Shown here piece after piece: positions 23,656 to 35,910 of a DNA stretch of 64,000 bases. Source of the stretch: Hybos culiciformis (Eukaryota > Arthropoda > Insecta > Diptera > Hybotidae); assembly GCA_964007475.1 (NCBI GenBank), contig OZ023273.1, positions 143,193,308 through 143,257,307 on the forward strand, written 5' to 3'. How positions within the stretch are numbered: the stretch's first letter is position 1; each line of letters opens with the position of its first letter. The position numbers and the translations under genes are program-made. The notes beneath the pieces were generated by a model, which saw only the letters and a program-made list of their open reading frames with translations, ran no database searches and was not told the DNA's origin.

Positions 23656-25061
23656 GTACAGATTTAATATCTCATTGGCAATAAGGGGAAGTGTTTTGAA
23701 GATAGAAAACAAGTTTCAACAATTTTCCCAATTAAAAAAGAAAAAATTCAGAATAAAATTCCCAATAAGAACGAAAAAAGAAAAACTTTTTTATTTTAAT
23801 TAAATTTCGTGCATAATATTTTTTATTTTAATATTGTCTCTCTGACTATACAAAACTTTTTGCAATTTATCGGTAATATTCAGTAGGATACGAGCATCGG
23901 TTCTGAACGGTTTGGTTTTCCAATTCGTTTTTTTTTTTTAGTTTTTCTTGATTGTGGAAAATTGAAGCAAAAAAATTTTATTTGAAAAAAAAAAAAAAGG
24001 AAGCAAATTCTTGTTAAATTTTGAAAATAATAAAATTTAAGGAAAATGTAAAATTCCAAAAAAAAAAAAAAAATTTTCCACTCAACTTAAATGCATTTTC
24101 GGTACTTTCGGTAAAATTTAATAGAACAAAAGACAAAAAGGATAATACAAAAAAAAAACACACACAAAAAAGGATAATTAATAAAAAATATGTAAGGCTT
24201 AAAAAAAAAATTATTCTTTGCAATATGCTGGAAAAATAATTGAAAAACATAAAAATTTAAGGATTTAACAACAAAAAAAATAAAAATTTCTTTATTGCAT
24301 TTTCGTAGCAATGTGAAAAGTTTTTCATTTAATTTTCCGAGAAAATAAAAGTTTAAATATTTTATTTCATAGTTTTTGGTTGTTTTCTTTTTCACAAATA
24401 AATTTAATATTTTAAAATTATTTTTATTTCAGTAACGAATTTATAAAAAAAAAAAAATAAATTGAAAATAAATTGAAAATAAAATTAAACAATTTTGTAT
24501 TAAAATTAAATGATAAAATTTAATTGATTTTCCGGAATAATAAATATATGGATAAATGCGGAATTCAGTAGAAAGGATTTTTATAAAACAAATTTTCCAG
24601 AATAAAGGTTGTTAATTATTTTTTTTTCTTCTTTTAAATTAAATATATAAATAAACGAAGTTTTCTTTTAGAATTAAGCTTGAAAAATTTAAAACCAAAT
24701 ATAATATTATAACATTGATTAATTGGAAGTTATAAAAATTTACAAAAAGTTCAAAACTACAAAATACTCAAAGGTTTTCAGTATTAAAAAATCACCAATA
24801 TGGACAAAAATTTATTTTTATTTTAACCATTGAAGTGATGCCGTAGAATTGATTTTGATTATCATACAATGATGTTAGAAAAAAAGTTCGAAACTTTCTA
24901 TTAATTTACACTTGAAATAATTTTTTAACACCAAATCATAATATCGTATACATAGATTGAAATAGTCACGAGTCACGACATAGACACAGTCTGTGCTATA
25001 TAACCTGAACTATTTTTAAGTCCTTTATATCTCGTTATTTGATTGATTGTAATTGTACCCA
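23656..25061. other. AT-rich non-coding stretch right of the promoter-like cluster
   Basis: No coding exon is recognised. Positions 23880-23930 are more complex (around CGAGCATCGGTTCTGAACGG) and could belong to a non-coding first exon of a divergent transcript, but there is no confirming signal. Confidence 0.45.
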
Positions 25062-25124
25062 CTTTCCGTCATCCGGTCGAGATAAATAAAATTTTGCGCT
25101 ATAGCTAGATCGGATGACGGGAAG
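25062..25124. repeat. Stable 20-bp-stem hairpin
   Basis: CTTTCCGTCATCCGGTCGAG (25062-25081) pairs with CTAGATCGGATGACGGGAAG (25105-25124) at 19 of 20 positions, counting two G-U pairs if transcribed. The loop is 23 nt. The stem is much more GC-rich than its surroundings. Possible readings are a tiny foldback transposon relic or a structured RNA such as a microRNA precursor. The overall size (63 nt) is at the short end for an animal pre-miRNA stem. No transcription evidence can be seen. Confidence 0.6.
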
Positions 25125-26968
25125 ACACCTCCCAGGGCGGAAGATTTATAATAGGAACTTTGTGTTTATATGGGTTGTGTTTTTTAAAGTTTTAAATTTA
25201 ATTTTATCACTATTCTGTCCTTTAAAATACCATTCTATCGTTATGTTACCGCACTATCCCTATATATCTATCTATATTATCTAGAAAGTACTTAGTAGAT
25301 ACTTATTTCTTGCTTGAATATGCTATTTTGTATATGAGTTTACGCTCAATCCAACTTTCCAACCAAAAAGAATTGATATTTCTGTTCCAGAAGGGCCCTT
25401 TTACGCAAACTACATTTTTTTAACATCAATTAAATATCATTTCTACAGATCTCGCCTTACTATTCTCTCAACATAATTTTTAAACTATATTCTGCTGATA
25501 ACAATTTAATAATTAATAAAATAAAAAAAAAATAAAAATATAAATTACTATTAAAAAACATTAATCAAAAAATTTATGTATATTTAAAAAAAAAAAAAAT
25601 ACACGAAATTTATGAAAAGTCATTAAAATGCGAATTTTCTATATAAAAATGATAACATGAATAAAAAAAATAATAATAAATTACTATATTTAATTTTTAT
25701 TTGATTATCATTTTATTGATTAAGTAATTAATTAATGAAAAACGCATACCTAATTGAAAAACCAAAAGAAAAAAGGAAAAAATACAACATACAAAAAAAA
25801 AACTCATTTCTGATAAAAAAATCCCTAAAAAAATTAAAATCCGAACGCAACCAGATAAAGCTTAAATTTTCATTCATTCAATTGTCTAGAGATCCTTCAG
25901 AGGTGGTTGGGCTTGGAAATATTTGCACTCCCAGTCTCTATTTTGTTGAAAATTATTTTATATTTTTTTTTTTAAAGAAATCCATAAAAACTTTTTTTTT
26001 ACAATTTTGTAGTCACGAAAATCTTATACATATATAAACATATACCAAAATATACCAAAATTACATAAAAAATTCTCTTTTTTTACAATAAAATTCAGTG
26101 TGTACTTTTTCACCTTTTTAAACACACTATGTTCATAGCTTATTTTATTCGCCTTGAAAAAAAAAAAAAAACCAAAAATGAAAACAAAAAAAAAAAACAA
26201 TATTATTATTTTATTCTGTTGGCTTTTCAGCAATGTGAAAATACTAAAAAAAAAAAAAAAAAATACATATTCCGAATTATTGTTTATTTTTATCCTCGTG
26301 GGAAGGATATTTTTGACTCTCGTATTATAACATTATGCTTTGTTTTTTTTTTTAAGTTCCTTTTTTTTGAACTAAGTAGGTATATATGTATTTAATGTTA
26401 TGAAAATAAAAATCGCTAGAACTATAGAAATCTACTGAAAGGCACAAAAGAAAAAATTATTATTATTTATAAATTCAAATATTATTTTCGTCCGAAAAGG
26501 AAAAATTCCCGAATTACAATCCCAATGTGTTATTTTCAGCTCTTTTAACATTAGTAGTTGTTTAATATAGATTATAATTAGGATATTGGGAAATTCGAAC
26601 TATATTTCAGATTTTCATATAATTATTGGCCGGGTTTGATAGCAGAAAATGTGTAAATAGAAATAGTTATAAGGAAATTGTATCTAAATGTTTAGTAAAA
26701 TTTCCATTTTTTGTTGTAAAAGTCATAATTAATAAAAAAAAAAAAAAAATACAAATTATTAAAATTTATATTGATTTTGATTTTATGCACTCTGTATTCT
26801 GTTCTTATTTTGTTAACATTATATGAAAATTACAATCTTCGAAAGATAGTATATACTTAATATAAGATAGTATAATTCGTCTTCTGAGAAATGAATCAAC
26901 GTATGACATTTATACGTCATTATTTGACAATAGCACCATTCGATTTCTCGTACTCGATTTTATAAGTA
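25125..26968. other. AT-rich non-coding stretch
   Basis: No supported gene. An open frame at 25735-26037 is mostly Lys/Asn/Phe with one more complex core (around RDPSEVVGLGNICTPSLY, from about 25890). That core has no matching splice signals or family resemblance, so it is not called. Confidence 0.5.
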
Positions 26969-27156
26969 CACCCAATTCTGTTTTTACACGGTCTTTTTTT
27001 ACACGGTTTTGATTTAACACGGTCTAGACAAGGAGCCTTTTCAAAGAAATTTTAACGAAAAATATTTTTATTAACCGTAATTGTTTAGAATTTTCATGTC
27101 TTTTTTTACACGGTTTTTTCTAGAACGTATCTACCGTGTAAAAACAGAATTAGGTG
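26969..27156. mobile_element. TA-flanked MITE, 188 bp, with ACACGG subrepeats
   Basis: The terminal inverted repeats CACCCAATTCTGTTTTTACA and the reverse complement of CACCTAATTCTGTTTTTACA extend at least 23 bp with one mismatch. They are flanked by TA on both sides (26967-26968 and 27157-27158), as for Tc1/mariner/pogo-type insertion. The motif TTTTTACACGG, or close forms, recurs four to five times inside, in both orientations. No coding capacity. The superfamily assignment rests only on the TA flanks and is tentative. Confidence 0.75.
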
Positions 27157-27158
27157 TA

Positions 27159-28015
27159 CAACTACTTTGCAATATTCTTAATGTTGATTAAAATGTGTTT
27201 TTTAGATGAAAATTTTTTTCATACGTTTTTTTTAATTTTCAAATCTTTAAATTCAAATTACTCGAAACTATACTTTTCATTATACGTTGTTTCATTTCTT
27301 AGCGGACGAATTAATATATAAAAAAATGTTATATAAAATATTAATGACTATATTTGGTCAATTTTTAGTTGTAAATTTAAAATTCATTATGAATGCTTAA
27401 TTTCTTTAATTAATATTCGATTTTAATTTATTTTTCAATTGGACTCAAATTAGAATGCTTTCATTATAGCTTTTATTAACTTTCAGTTCTCATAATGCAA
27501 ACAACATTTAACTAGAACTTATAGTATTTTTTTTAAGATAATTCTTAGAAATTTTATATTATAAAAACTCACTAAACTATCAACATTCTGCAAAAACAAC
27601 TCGTATCAAAAATAAAAAAAAAATAATTCCTAGAATGAAAATAATTAATTCCCAAGAAAATTATGAAAAATAATTTTCAAATTCTACTATCTGACAACGA
27701 AAACATTATTACAATTTATAGTTAAATAAAATAAAATGAAGTTACATACATTTTTTTTTTTTATAATTTTTGCAAAAATTTGTTAAAAATTTCGTTGGAA
27801 TTTTTCTATTTATTATTACACAATTTATAAAGGAGAGAGAGCTTTAAAAAGGATAGTGGGATTTTGCAAATTTTTTAACTTTATAAATTTAAAATAAATG
27901 TTATATTCATTTCGTTAATTAAAATTTAATTTCATGAAATAATTTGTAGCAATATAAAATCAATTGTTTTTATGTATGTTATTTATAGAATAACAATCCA
28001 CAAGCCCAATGGATC
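27159..28015. other. AT-rich non-coding stretch
   Basis: No gene or repeat is recognised. Confidence 0.6.
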
Positions 28016-28090
28016 ATTATGAAATTCTGTATGTTAGTGTTTTTAGACACGGATAATTATGAAATTCTGTATGTTAGTGTTTTTAGACAC
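28016..28090. repeat. 40-bp-period tandem duplication
   Basis: A 35-bp string beginning ATTATGAAATTCTGTATGTT occurs at 28016-28050 and again, identical, at 28056-28090, separated by 5 bp. It is a simple recent local duplication with no coding content. Confidence 0.9.
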
Positions 28091-31000
28091 AGCACTGCGT
28101 ATCTTAAATATATATGTATGGTCCCCATTAATCCGTGAAAAACGCAATTTTCCATAAAAATTATAAAAATAAATTATTTTAATAAAAAAAAATTACAATT
28201 TTATTTAATAGACTCTAAGACCAATGCGAAATAGCATTCACCGGTTCGTCTCATAATTTCTAGATAAAAAAAGAAATTATTTAATTTTTCTTTTTTTTAT
28301 TTCCCATAACAACTGTATTAAAGGAAAAATTAATAGAATTCTTATTCACAACAAAATATTTTGCAGGAAAGAAAAATGTTTTTATTTACCTAACATGTAA
28401 ACAAAAAAAAAACAAAAAGGATAAGAAAATCTTCAGCTGTTTTTTTTTTTTTTTGCTACGAACTTTTCTGCAGAAAAAAAAATTCATATAAAAAGTAAAA
28501 TTTATAAAAAAAAAAAATTCTTGTAATTTTTATGTTTTCAAAAAAATATAAAAATAATAAAATTCTCAATAAAAACTAAGTAAAAAAAAAAAAAAAAAGA
28601 GCCACAAAGTAAACGCAAGAAGAAATCGAAAGAAAAATACAAAAAAAAAAAAAAAAACAAGGATATTCCGTATAGACAAAAAAAAAGAAAAAATATAATA
28701 AAATTGTTAAGGAAACCAAAACCAATTGAAAGAACAAAAAAAATTTCATTTCAGACAATTTTCAACTTTTTTTTTTCGCCAAGAATTTTCTTTTTGTTGC
28801 ACTATTTTGACATTACTCAAACATAGCCACCATTATCCCACTGATGTTACATGCTGTGAATAAAGGATATTATTTTGTTGTTCTTATAATTAAAGTTTGT
28901 GTTTTGATGTTTTATTTTTTTTTTCGAAATACACAAAATGCGAAAATAACTAGAGGAAAATAACAAAAAAAAAAAACTTAAAGGATTAAAGAGCTGCAAA
29001 ACACATTAAAATTTGATGTTTATATCCTTTTTTTTTTTTTTTTGTGCAATTATGGTTTGTATTTTTTTTTTTTATTTTGTTATTATTTTTTCAAATTCTT
29101 ATTTCTTTTTGGATTAGATTTTTAAAAATGAGTGTAAAATTGTTAATTGTGATGCAGCTATTATAGAAAGAAACTTGTTGCAAATAATTTTAAAAATGTT
29201 TTTTTTTTTAATAATTTTCAAATTATCCCTGATTTTATATTGCATGAATCCTGAAATATTGATGTTAATTAATTATGTTTAAGTTCAAAATTGTATGTTT
29301 AAATATCATAAATATCATAATGCAATATCAATTGTACACTATCAAATGATCTTCTATTCTATAGTCTGAGAAAATTATATTAAACTATTAACAAAAATAA
29401 TACATATTCAGAATATATAAGAATGCGAAATTAAAATCTGATATTTTAATCGAATTTTTGACAAAGCTGTTATTCACACTTAGATTATTTATTCAGTATA
29501 ATATAAATTTGTACTTTGTAAAAAATGCAGATACTATTTTAACTAAAAATATGCAATATAAACATCTCAACGCCAAAAATATTGCCAAAGACAAAAATTT
29601 ATTAAATTTTTTGAAATGCAATTTTTGTTGATGTGTAACTATTTAAATTTCGATTCTTGTCAACCTGAGGTTTTTTTATTTTATTCTCTACACAGAATAT
29701 ATAAATTTTAACCAGAGCCAGATTTAAAATGAATACGCAAATTTAATTATATCATTATAATGTAGGTACCTACATAAAAAGAATAGAGATTGTATGTCTG
29801 TCAAGTGCAAAGAATATACTTCTGATTTTTATATATTCTAAAAATAATACATAATTACATAAATGGAAAATGGAACATCTCAAATGTCAAAATGTAAATT
29901 GAATAATTTTTTTTTTTTTTTTATACATACATTTTATAATGAATATTTTATAATATTTCTAAAATAAAATAAATTTTTTTTTATAATTTATTTTCTTAGA
30001 ATTTGAGAAGCATAATTTATGAGTAAATCATATTTTACCAAGAAAAAAAAAATAACATGCATACACACATATATTATATAATTTTCAAACGTTTTGAATA
30101 TGTATGTACCTATATATAAGTAATGTAGGTTTTAATTTATGTTGTTTTGCCAAAATTTAACCCTTTTTTGGTATAGAAATTTCATCTAAAAAAAAAAAAA
30201 AAATAAAAAATTTAAGTTATTGTGTGGAATACCTTTATCAAATTTTTAAAACAAAAATGCCTGCCAATTTCATTTATGAAAATTTATGTTTTTTTTTTTG
30301 TAGGTACTTTGAAAAAATATATAATTTTTAAACTAAAAAAAAAATGTATACATTCTATACAAAAATGTATTTAATATTATATTTGCCAAGAAAAATAAAA
30401 AAGATAAAAAAAAAATTTTATATACACATATATCTCTTTATTTTTAGCATTTTTTAAGAATTTTCTTTGCAATTTTCAAGAAGGAAATTTAATACTTCTG
30501 ATAAGCAGACATTACCACTTTTGCACATAAGATGCTTTTTTTTTTCTGTAATTTTTTGATACCTTTAAGTGCTACAGAAGGCATTTTATGTTTTCTCATA
30601 TGTTTATTTTCATTCAAAACATTTTTGTATGGCAATTTTATGTTAAAGTATCAAATCTCATGTTTTTAAGGTTAAGACGAAATATTTTCAGAATTATTTT
30701 CGAAAATGGAAAATGTAATAAGTTAATGAAAAGTTCATTTCATAGATGAGAGAATTTTTTTTATATATTCATGAAGGATATACTGTGGGTTTTTTTTTTT
30801 TTTGTAATTTTTGAGATATTTTCAGTCTGCTAGGATTCCTAAGAAGGAAAGGGCGAACAGAAATTAAAAACAGATTCGTCTTTATTTTCATCTTAAAAAA
30901 TAAAAATTTAAATTTTGTTTTAAAATCGAGAAAAAAAATTGTACTTAAATATACGAATATACTGACAGACAATCTTAACTTAGTATTGTCGATAAGAGAA

Positions 31001-33939
31001 AAAGAAATTTTTTAAATTTTCTTTAATAAAAAAGCATAAGATAAGCATTTTCCTCTTAAAAAAGAAAGAAAAGGATTCTTCAGAAGAATAAAATTAAGAA
31101 AAGATCACATACATTTTTATGAACCTTTATTTTATATGAATATATGTGAAAAATCTCATACGTATAATTTTATTTACAAACTGTGTGTGGAAACAAAAAC
31201 ATCCTTAAAAGTATTTATTTTTTGAATTTAATTTTTAATTTTTTATTTATTTTTTTTTGTTTTTATTCCATTGCGAGATCTAAGTGTAGAGAGCAAAAAT
31301 TTTTAATAGGCTTTTACTTAAACTTTTTGACTTTCTTCTTCAGTTTTTTTTCTTTATTTTTTCATAATATTATGACAAAAATTATCTTGAATTTTTCATT
31401 TTAAGTGCTATTTGTTTATATAATGTCCTTAATTTCCTTTGTTTTTCATTATTATTGTTATCATCATTATATTTATCAACACAGAAATTTCAAAAATTTA
31501 AATTTGAATAAAAAAAAAAAATAATAATAATAAAAGAGTTTTGAGAAAATTTTAAGAGGACATAGTATAGAGTTTCCAACAAATGAAGGTCCATTCGCAA
31601 ACCAGGTATACATTTTGGAAATATACTTAATAGGTTTCTCATCCTTTTATATATATGATATTTTGATGTTAGTTTATGATATTTAGGATATTTCTTACTC
31701 TTCTACTAACCAATAACAAATGCAAACTAAAAAATAAATATTATTAAATCAAACTTGCTAAATAAGGTACTACTTTCTTTAATTTAAACTCCAAAATTTT
31801 GGCTCAACATTTTATTATCTTTGTAATCAATTCAGTTTAAATAAGAGCGCCGAGTCGTTATTTTGTTTTTATATCCTTAAAAGCCGGCGCCAGACAATGC
31901 TGTGAACCATTCCAAACGCATGATCGTGTAACCGATACTCGAACTACTAATATCTAGTGTTCGTTCCATCGCATAGCTGATCACATAAGTTGGAGGCCAA
32001 TATTTGAGTTAAACGTTCATAATCATATTTTTAATTGATATACACTATGAATACATGACAGATTGTTGAATTTACTAAAATAATATTATTTTAATGACTG
32101 CACAAGTACCTATAATACGCGGAAACTAAAGTTTATTGTATACATAAATTTTTGTTTTAATAAATAAAATTTTATCAAAATATTAAATTATTCGACTCTT
32201 TTGGGTAATATATTTACTGCTTTTAAAAACAGACTCACTCCTTTTAAATTTTACTTTTAAAATTTATGAATATAAAAAAAATAAAAAATACATATAATAT
32301 ATATACTAAAAATAAAAAGCGATTCTTTTAAGCGCTGTTAAAATAATGAGTTCTTTTATTATTCCCATCATAATAGTATTTTTATATTTTTAATTTCATA
32401 AAAAGTTTTACACATATGAATTGGAAAGAAAAAGAAAAAACTTTTTTCATTCTTTTCACATTCACTCCTTGTTAATACAAAATTCACACATTAAATATAC
32501 ATTTATAATATGTATGTTGTTGTATATAAATATTATATTTATGCATAATAATATAACATGAGTTCTATGATATTATCTAAGTACATATATAAATGTAATA
32601 TAAATCAAAAAAGGATTTTTTAGAGACTAAGAAAAGAAAAAAAAATTATATGTACGTTTATAAAATATGTACATTAAAAGCTCGACAACATAACAAAAAA
32701 AAAAATTATATCTTTTACAATTAAAAATTTCTTTGTTCTTATATATCTTCTTAAATTTTCTATTTTGTTCTATTTATGAGAAAAAATTCTTAAATAACAC
32801 TACATATACGATTCCAATCAAGAAAAATTACATTTTTGTACAAAAAAAACAACAATAAATCATTCTGATGATGGTAACACTCATGGGGTCTATTTATCAA
32901 TTTGAAAAAAAAAAAAAAAAAATCTTCTTTAAAAATAATTTAAATATATTATGTACCTATATGTAAGAAAAATGTACTATTTGAAAAGCATATATATATT
33001 ATATATATATTATGTGTTAATTTAGCTATAAGTATATTAAAAAATCATTAGGTATAATTTATTTATTTTATTGATTTTAAAAAGATAGTGCAAAGTGGCT
33101 CTCTGTAGAGTTACTTGTTTTATCGTTATTCTGATATCTATAATAGAATTAGATGTTGACATGAAAATTTAATGTTTTTAAATTCAATTGTTGTCTTCAT
33201 TTTTACCAAAGAAAAAAAATTATGTAGAACCTAAATTGTATAATAAAGATATCAGTATTCAATCGCACCAACCATAAAAATCACAGCTATTCTAATTTTT
33301 ACACATTTGTTTGACAGTTTCCAAATCTGTGAAAATCTTCTTTTTATTCCAATGTAAATGATAAAAAATATATAACAATACTTTTTAGTTCTTTTACTAT
33401 GAATCTCACAATTAATAGGGAAAACTTGAATTAACAAAAAAAAAATCTCATTTCCAGGAAAAATATGATGGAAGAACACTTTTTATTTCAAATTATATGT
33501 TGCTTATTTTTTAACTGAAAGTTAAGAAGCTTTTGTTTTTTATTTTTCATTATATTCTTGACATCAATATTAACACTACAAAAAAAACAATTTTCTCTTT
33601 TTCATCTATGGTTTTTGAAATTAAAGAAAAATTTTATGAAGTTTATTTTTAATTTATATATACACCAAAAGTAGATGTTCGATGTTGTAATTTATATTAC
33701 GCAATTTAAGTATGATACGAATTTAGTTGAATGAGTTTATAATAGTGAAAATATCAGTTATACTAAATTAAAAAAAAATAGTAACAAGGTTTTATAATAC
33801 TGCCATAGTGATAATAATTACAAAATATTTTATACAAAAATGATTTAAATTTAAATTCAAAATCAAGTTTCCATGGCGAAAAGTTTAAGTTTTCTTTAAT
33901 TAGTAGTTTCATAGAATAATGACCAAGTGTATAATATCG
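28091..33939. other. AT-rich non-coding stretch
   Basis: No supported gene. The AAGGAT motif recurs next to A-runs at 28414, 28658, 28863 and 28980. A higher-complexity island at 31848-31995 (with GCGCCGAGTCG and AAAGCCGGCGCCAGAC) is flagged separately under findings. Otherwise homopolymer-rich DNA. Confidence 0.55.
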
Positions 33940-34317
33940 TATCTGCACTTGTCTGCAAAGGTTTATTCCTAAGGCCACCTTAACGAAACCCGTACACACT
34001 CTATTTTTTGACAAAAAAAAAAAGAAGTGTAAACAGACTCTTTTTTATTTTGTTTATTTTTAAATTTGTATTGCCAACCTTTTGAAAATAGAAAAAAAGG
34101 CAGAAAAAAGCAAGGAAAAAGCAGAAAAGTTGGCAACTATAATGTCTGCAAACTGACTTTTTTTTGTCTGCAAACTAACTTCATGTGTCTGCAAACTGGC
34201 CTTTTACGCAAAGGTTAGTTATTTTTTGCCTTTTTTGTATGAGAAAGGCCCGTTCACAGGTCAGTTTACAGGTCAGTTCCGCTCTAAGGTCATTTTTAAG
34301 GTCCAAGTGCAGATAAG
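33940..34317. mobile_element. Possible MITE with GTCTGCAAACTGAC subrepeats
   Basis: TATCTGCACTTG at the left (about 33941-33952) recurs inverted at the right as CAAGTGCAGATA (34303-34314). Inside, GTCTGCAAACT occurs at 34144, 34166 and 34188, and GGTCAGTTTACAG/GGTCAGTTC forms occur inverted near 34258-34280. This is the layout of subterminal repeats in a non-autonomous DNA transposon. A related fragment occurs at 42232-42263. No target duplication is identified. Confidence 0.45.
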
Positions 34318-35344
34318 GTATAAGAGAAATGTCCAAGCTTATAAGAGAAACACGAACTTCAATTTCATAAATGACCATTAATTTTAAAACTTCTAACCAA
34401 GAATCATACCCATAGATAAACGAGTGACGATAAGATTATAATTAAAGTGTATTCTACCAAGAAAATTGTTCGTATTCTTTCAGTACTTCTATTAAACTAT
34501 TATCGATCCATTGATTCTTAAATTTACATTTTTAGCACTATATTTGATGTATTTATTTTCATCTTTCAACTTATATTGCTTGTAAATTAAAAAAAAAATA
34601 TTAAATCAATTTGATATGTTTCCATTTCTATATATATATTTTAAAACTTTCTACGTTCTTTCCAAAACTTGAAAATCATTTGACAGATTACTCTGATATA
34701 AATAATGATTTTTCCTATACGTATATTTGTTTATATATGTATAATTTTTTAAAAGAAAATACCACCAAAAAATTATTTACATTTTATTATAAAAACAAAA
34801 AAAAAATAAAATAAAATAAAATAAAAAATCAAATACTTATTTCAATACAAAAATTTCACCAAGAAGGTATAAAAAAAATAATTGTAATAACATTAAATAA
34901 AAAGTACGTGAAATAAATTGGTGAACGTCACGATTTTCTATTTTTTTTTTTTCTTTTATTTTTAGCAATAAAAAACTGAAAGTTTATTTTCCTTCTGTTT
35001 TTTTTTTTTTTTTTGGGTAAATAAAAAGATTCAAATAAAATAAAATTCGACAAGGAAAAATATTTGTTATTTTATTACCATTTAATTTATTCACTGTGTA
35101 AATTTTTAGTTTTGAAAATTGTGTAAATAAAGATGAAAAACTTTTATTTTTAGATTTTAATTTTTATGAACATTTAAACGCAACACAAAAAGATTATCTT
35201 TGAATGGTATATCGAGTGGAAGTTTGGAATAGCAAATCCCTTTGTTTATAATTCTATAATTTTCCAAATGGAGTCCTATTTTTAAGGAATTGTTAAATAA
35301 TATTAATTTCTGCGAGTTTTCAAAGTCTTAATGCGACATTTTCA
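34318..35344. other. AT-rich non-coding stretch
   Basis: No gene or repeat is recognised. Confidence 0.6.
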
Positions 35345-35910
35345 ATAGAAGCAACTTTTACCTATAAATAAATATAAATCCCGCTCTAATTTCTTCCTAA
35401 TTAAAATAAATACAAAAAACAAATATTTTATTTTAAAGTTTCTTGTGCTTTCACATCATTTATTTGAATTTAAAATTATAATGATATTTTTATGCAAATA
35501 TTGTTATTTCAGCGCCAATGGCTTAAAAATGCTCTTTGATAAGTATACTTATATAAAATACAAAAGCATTATTGTGGAAGATTCATAACTAACAAGCAAC
35601 TTTTACCCACAAAAATAATCATACTTAAAATTGACTGTTTAAAAATTATGAATTTTACCGATCTAATTTCTTCCTTAATTAGAATAAACACAAAACAAAT
35701 ATATTTATATTATTTTAAAGTTTATTCTGCTTTCATATCATTTATTTGAATTTTAAAATTATAATAATATTTTTAATGCAATTTCATTTAAAATTGCTAT
35801 TTCATTATAAATAGCAAAACTTCAGCGCCAATGGCTTAAAAATGCTCTTTCATAAGTACTTAAAATATAAAATACAAAAGCATTATTATGGAAAATTCAT
35901 AACTAACATA
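35345..35910. repeat. Imperfect tandem duplication, unit about 245-313 bp
   Basis: Several blocks occur twice in the same order. These are GCAACTTTTACC (35351 and 35596), CTAATTTCTTCCT, TTTCA-ATCATTTATTTGAATTT, and AGCGCCAATGGCTTAAAAAT (35511 and 35824), followed by AAAATACAAAAGCATTATT. The spacing between copies grows from 245 to 313 bp because of insertions in copy 2. Divergence is moderate, so this duplication is older than the 355-bp array. No coding content. Confidence 0.8.

Noticed and set aside
25735..26037. 100-codon plus-strand frame with a complex core
   Set aside because: Mostly Lys/Asn/Phe, no splice-compatible partners, no recognisable homologue.
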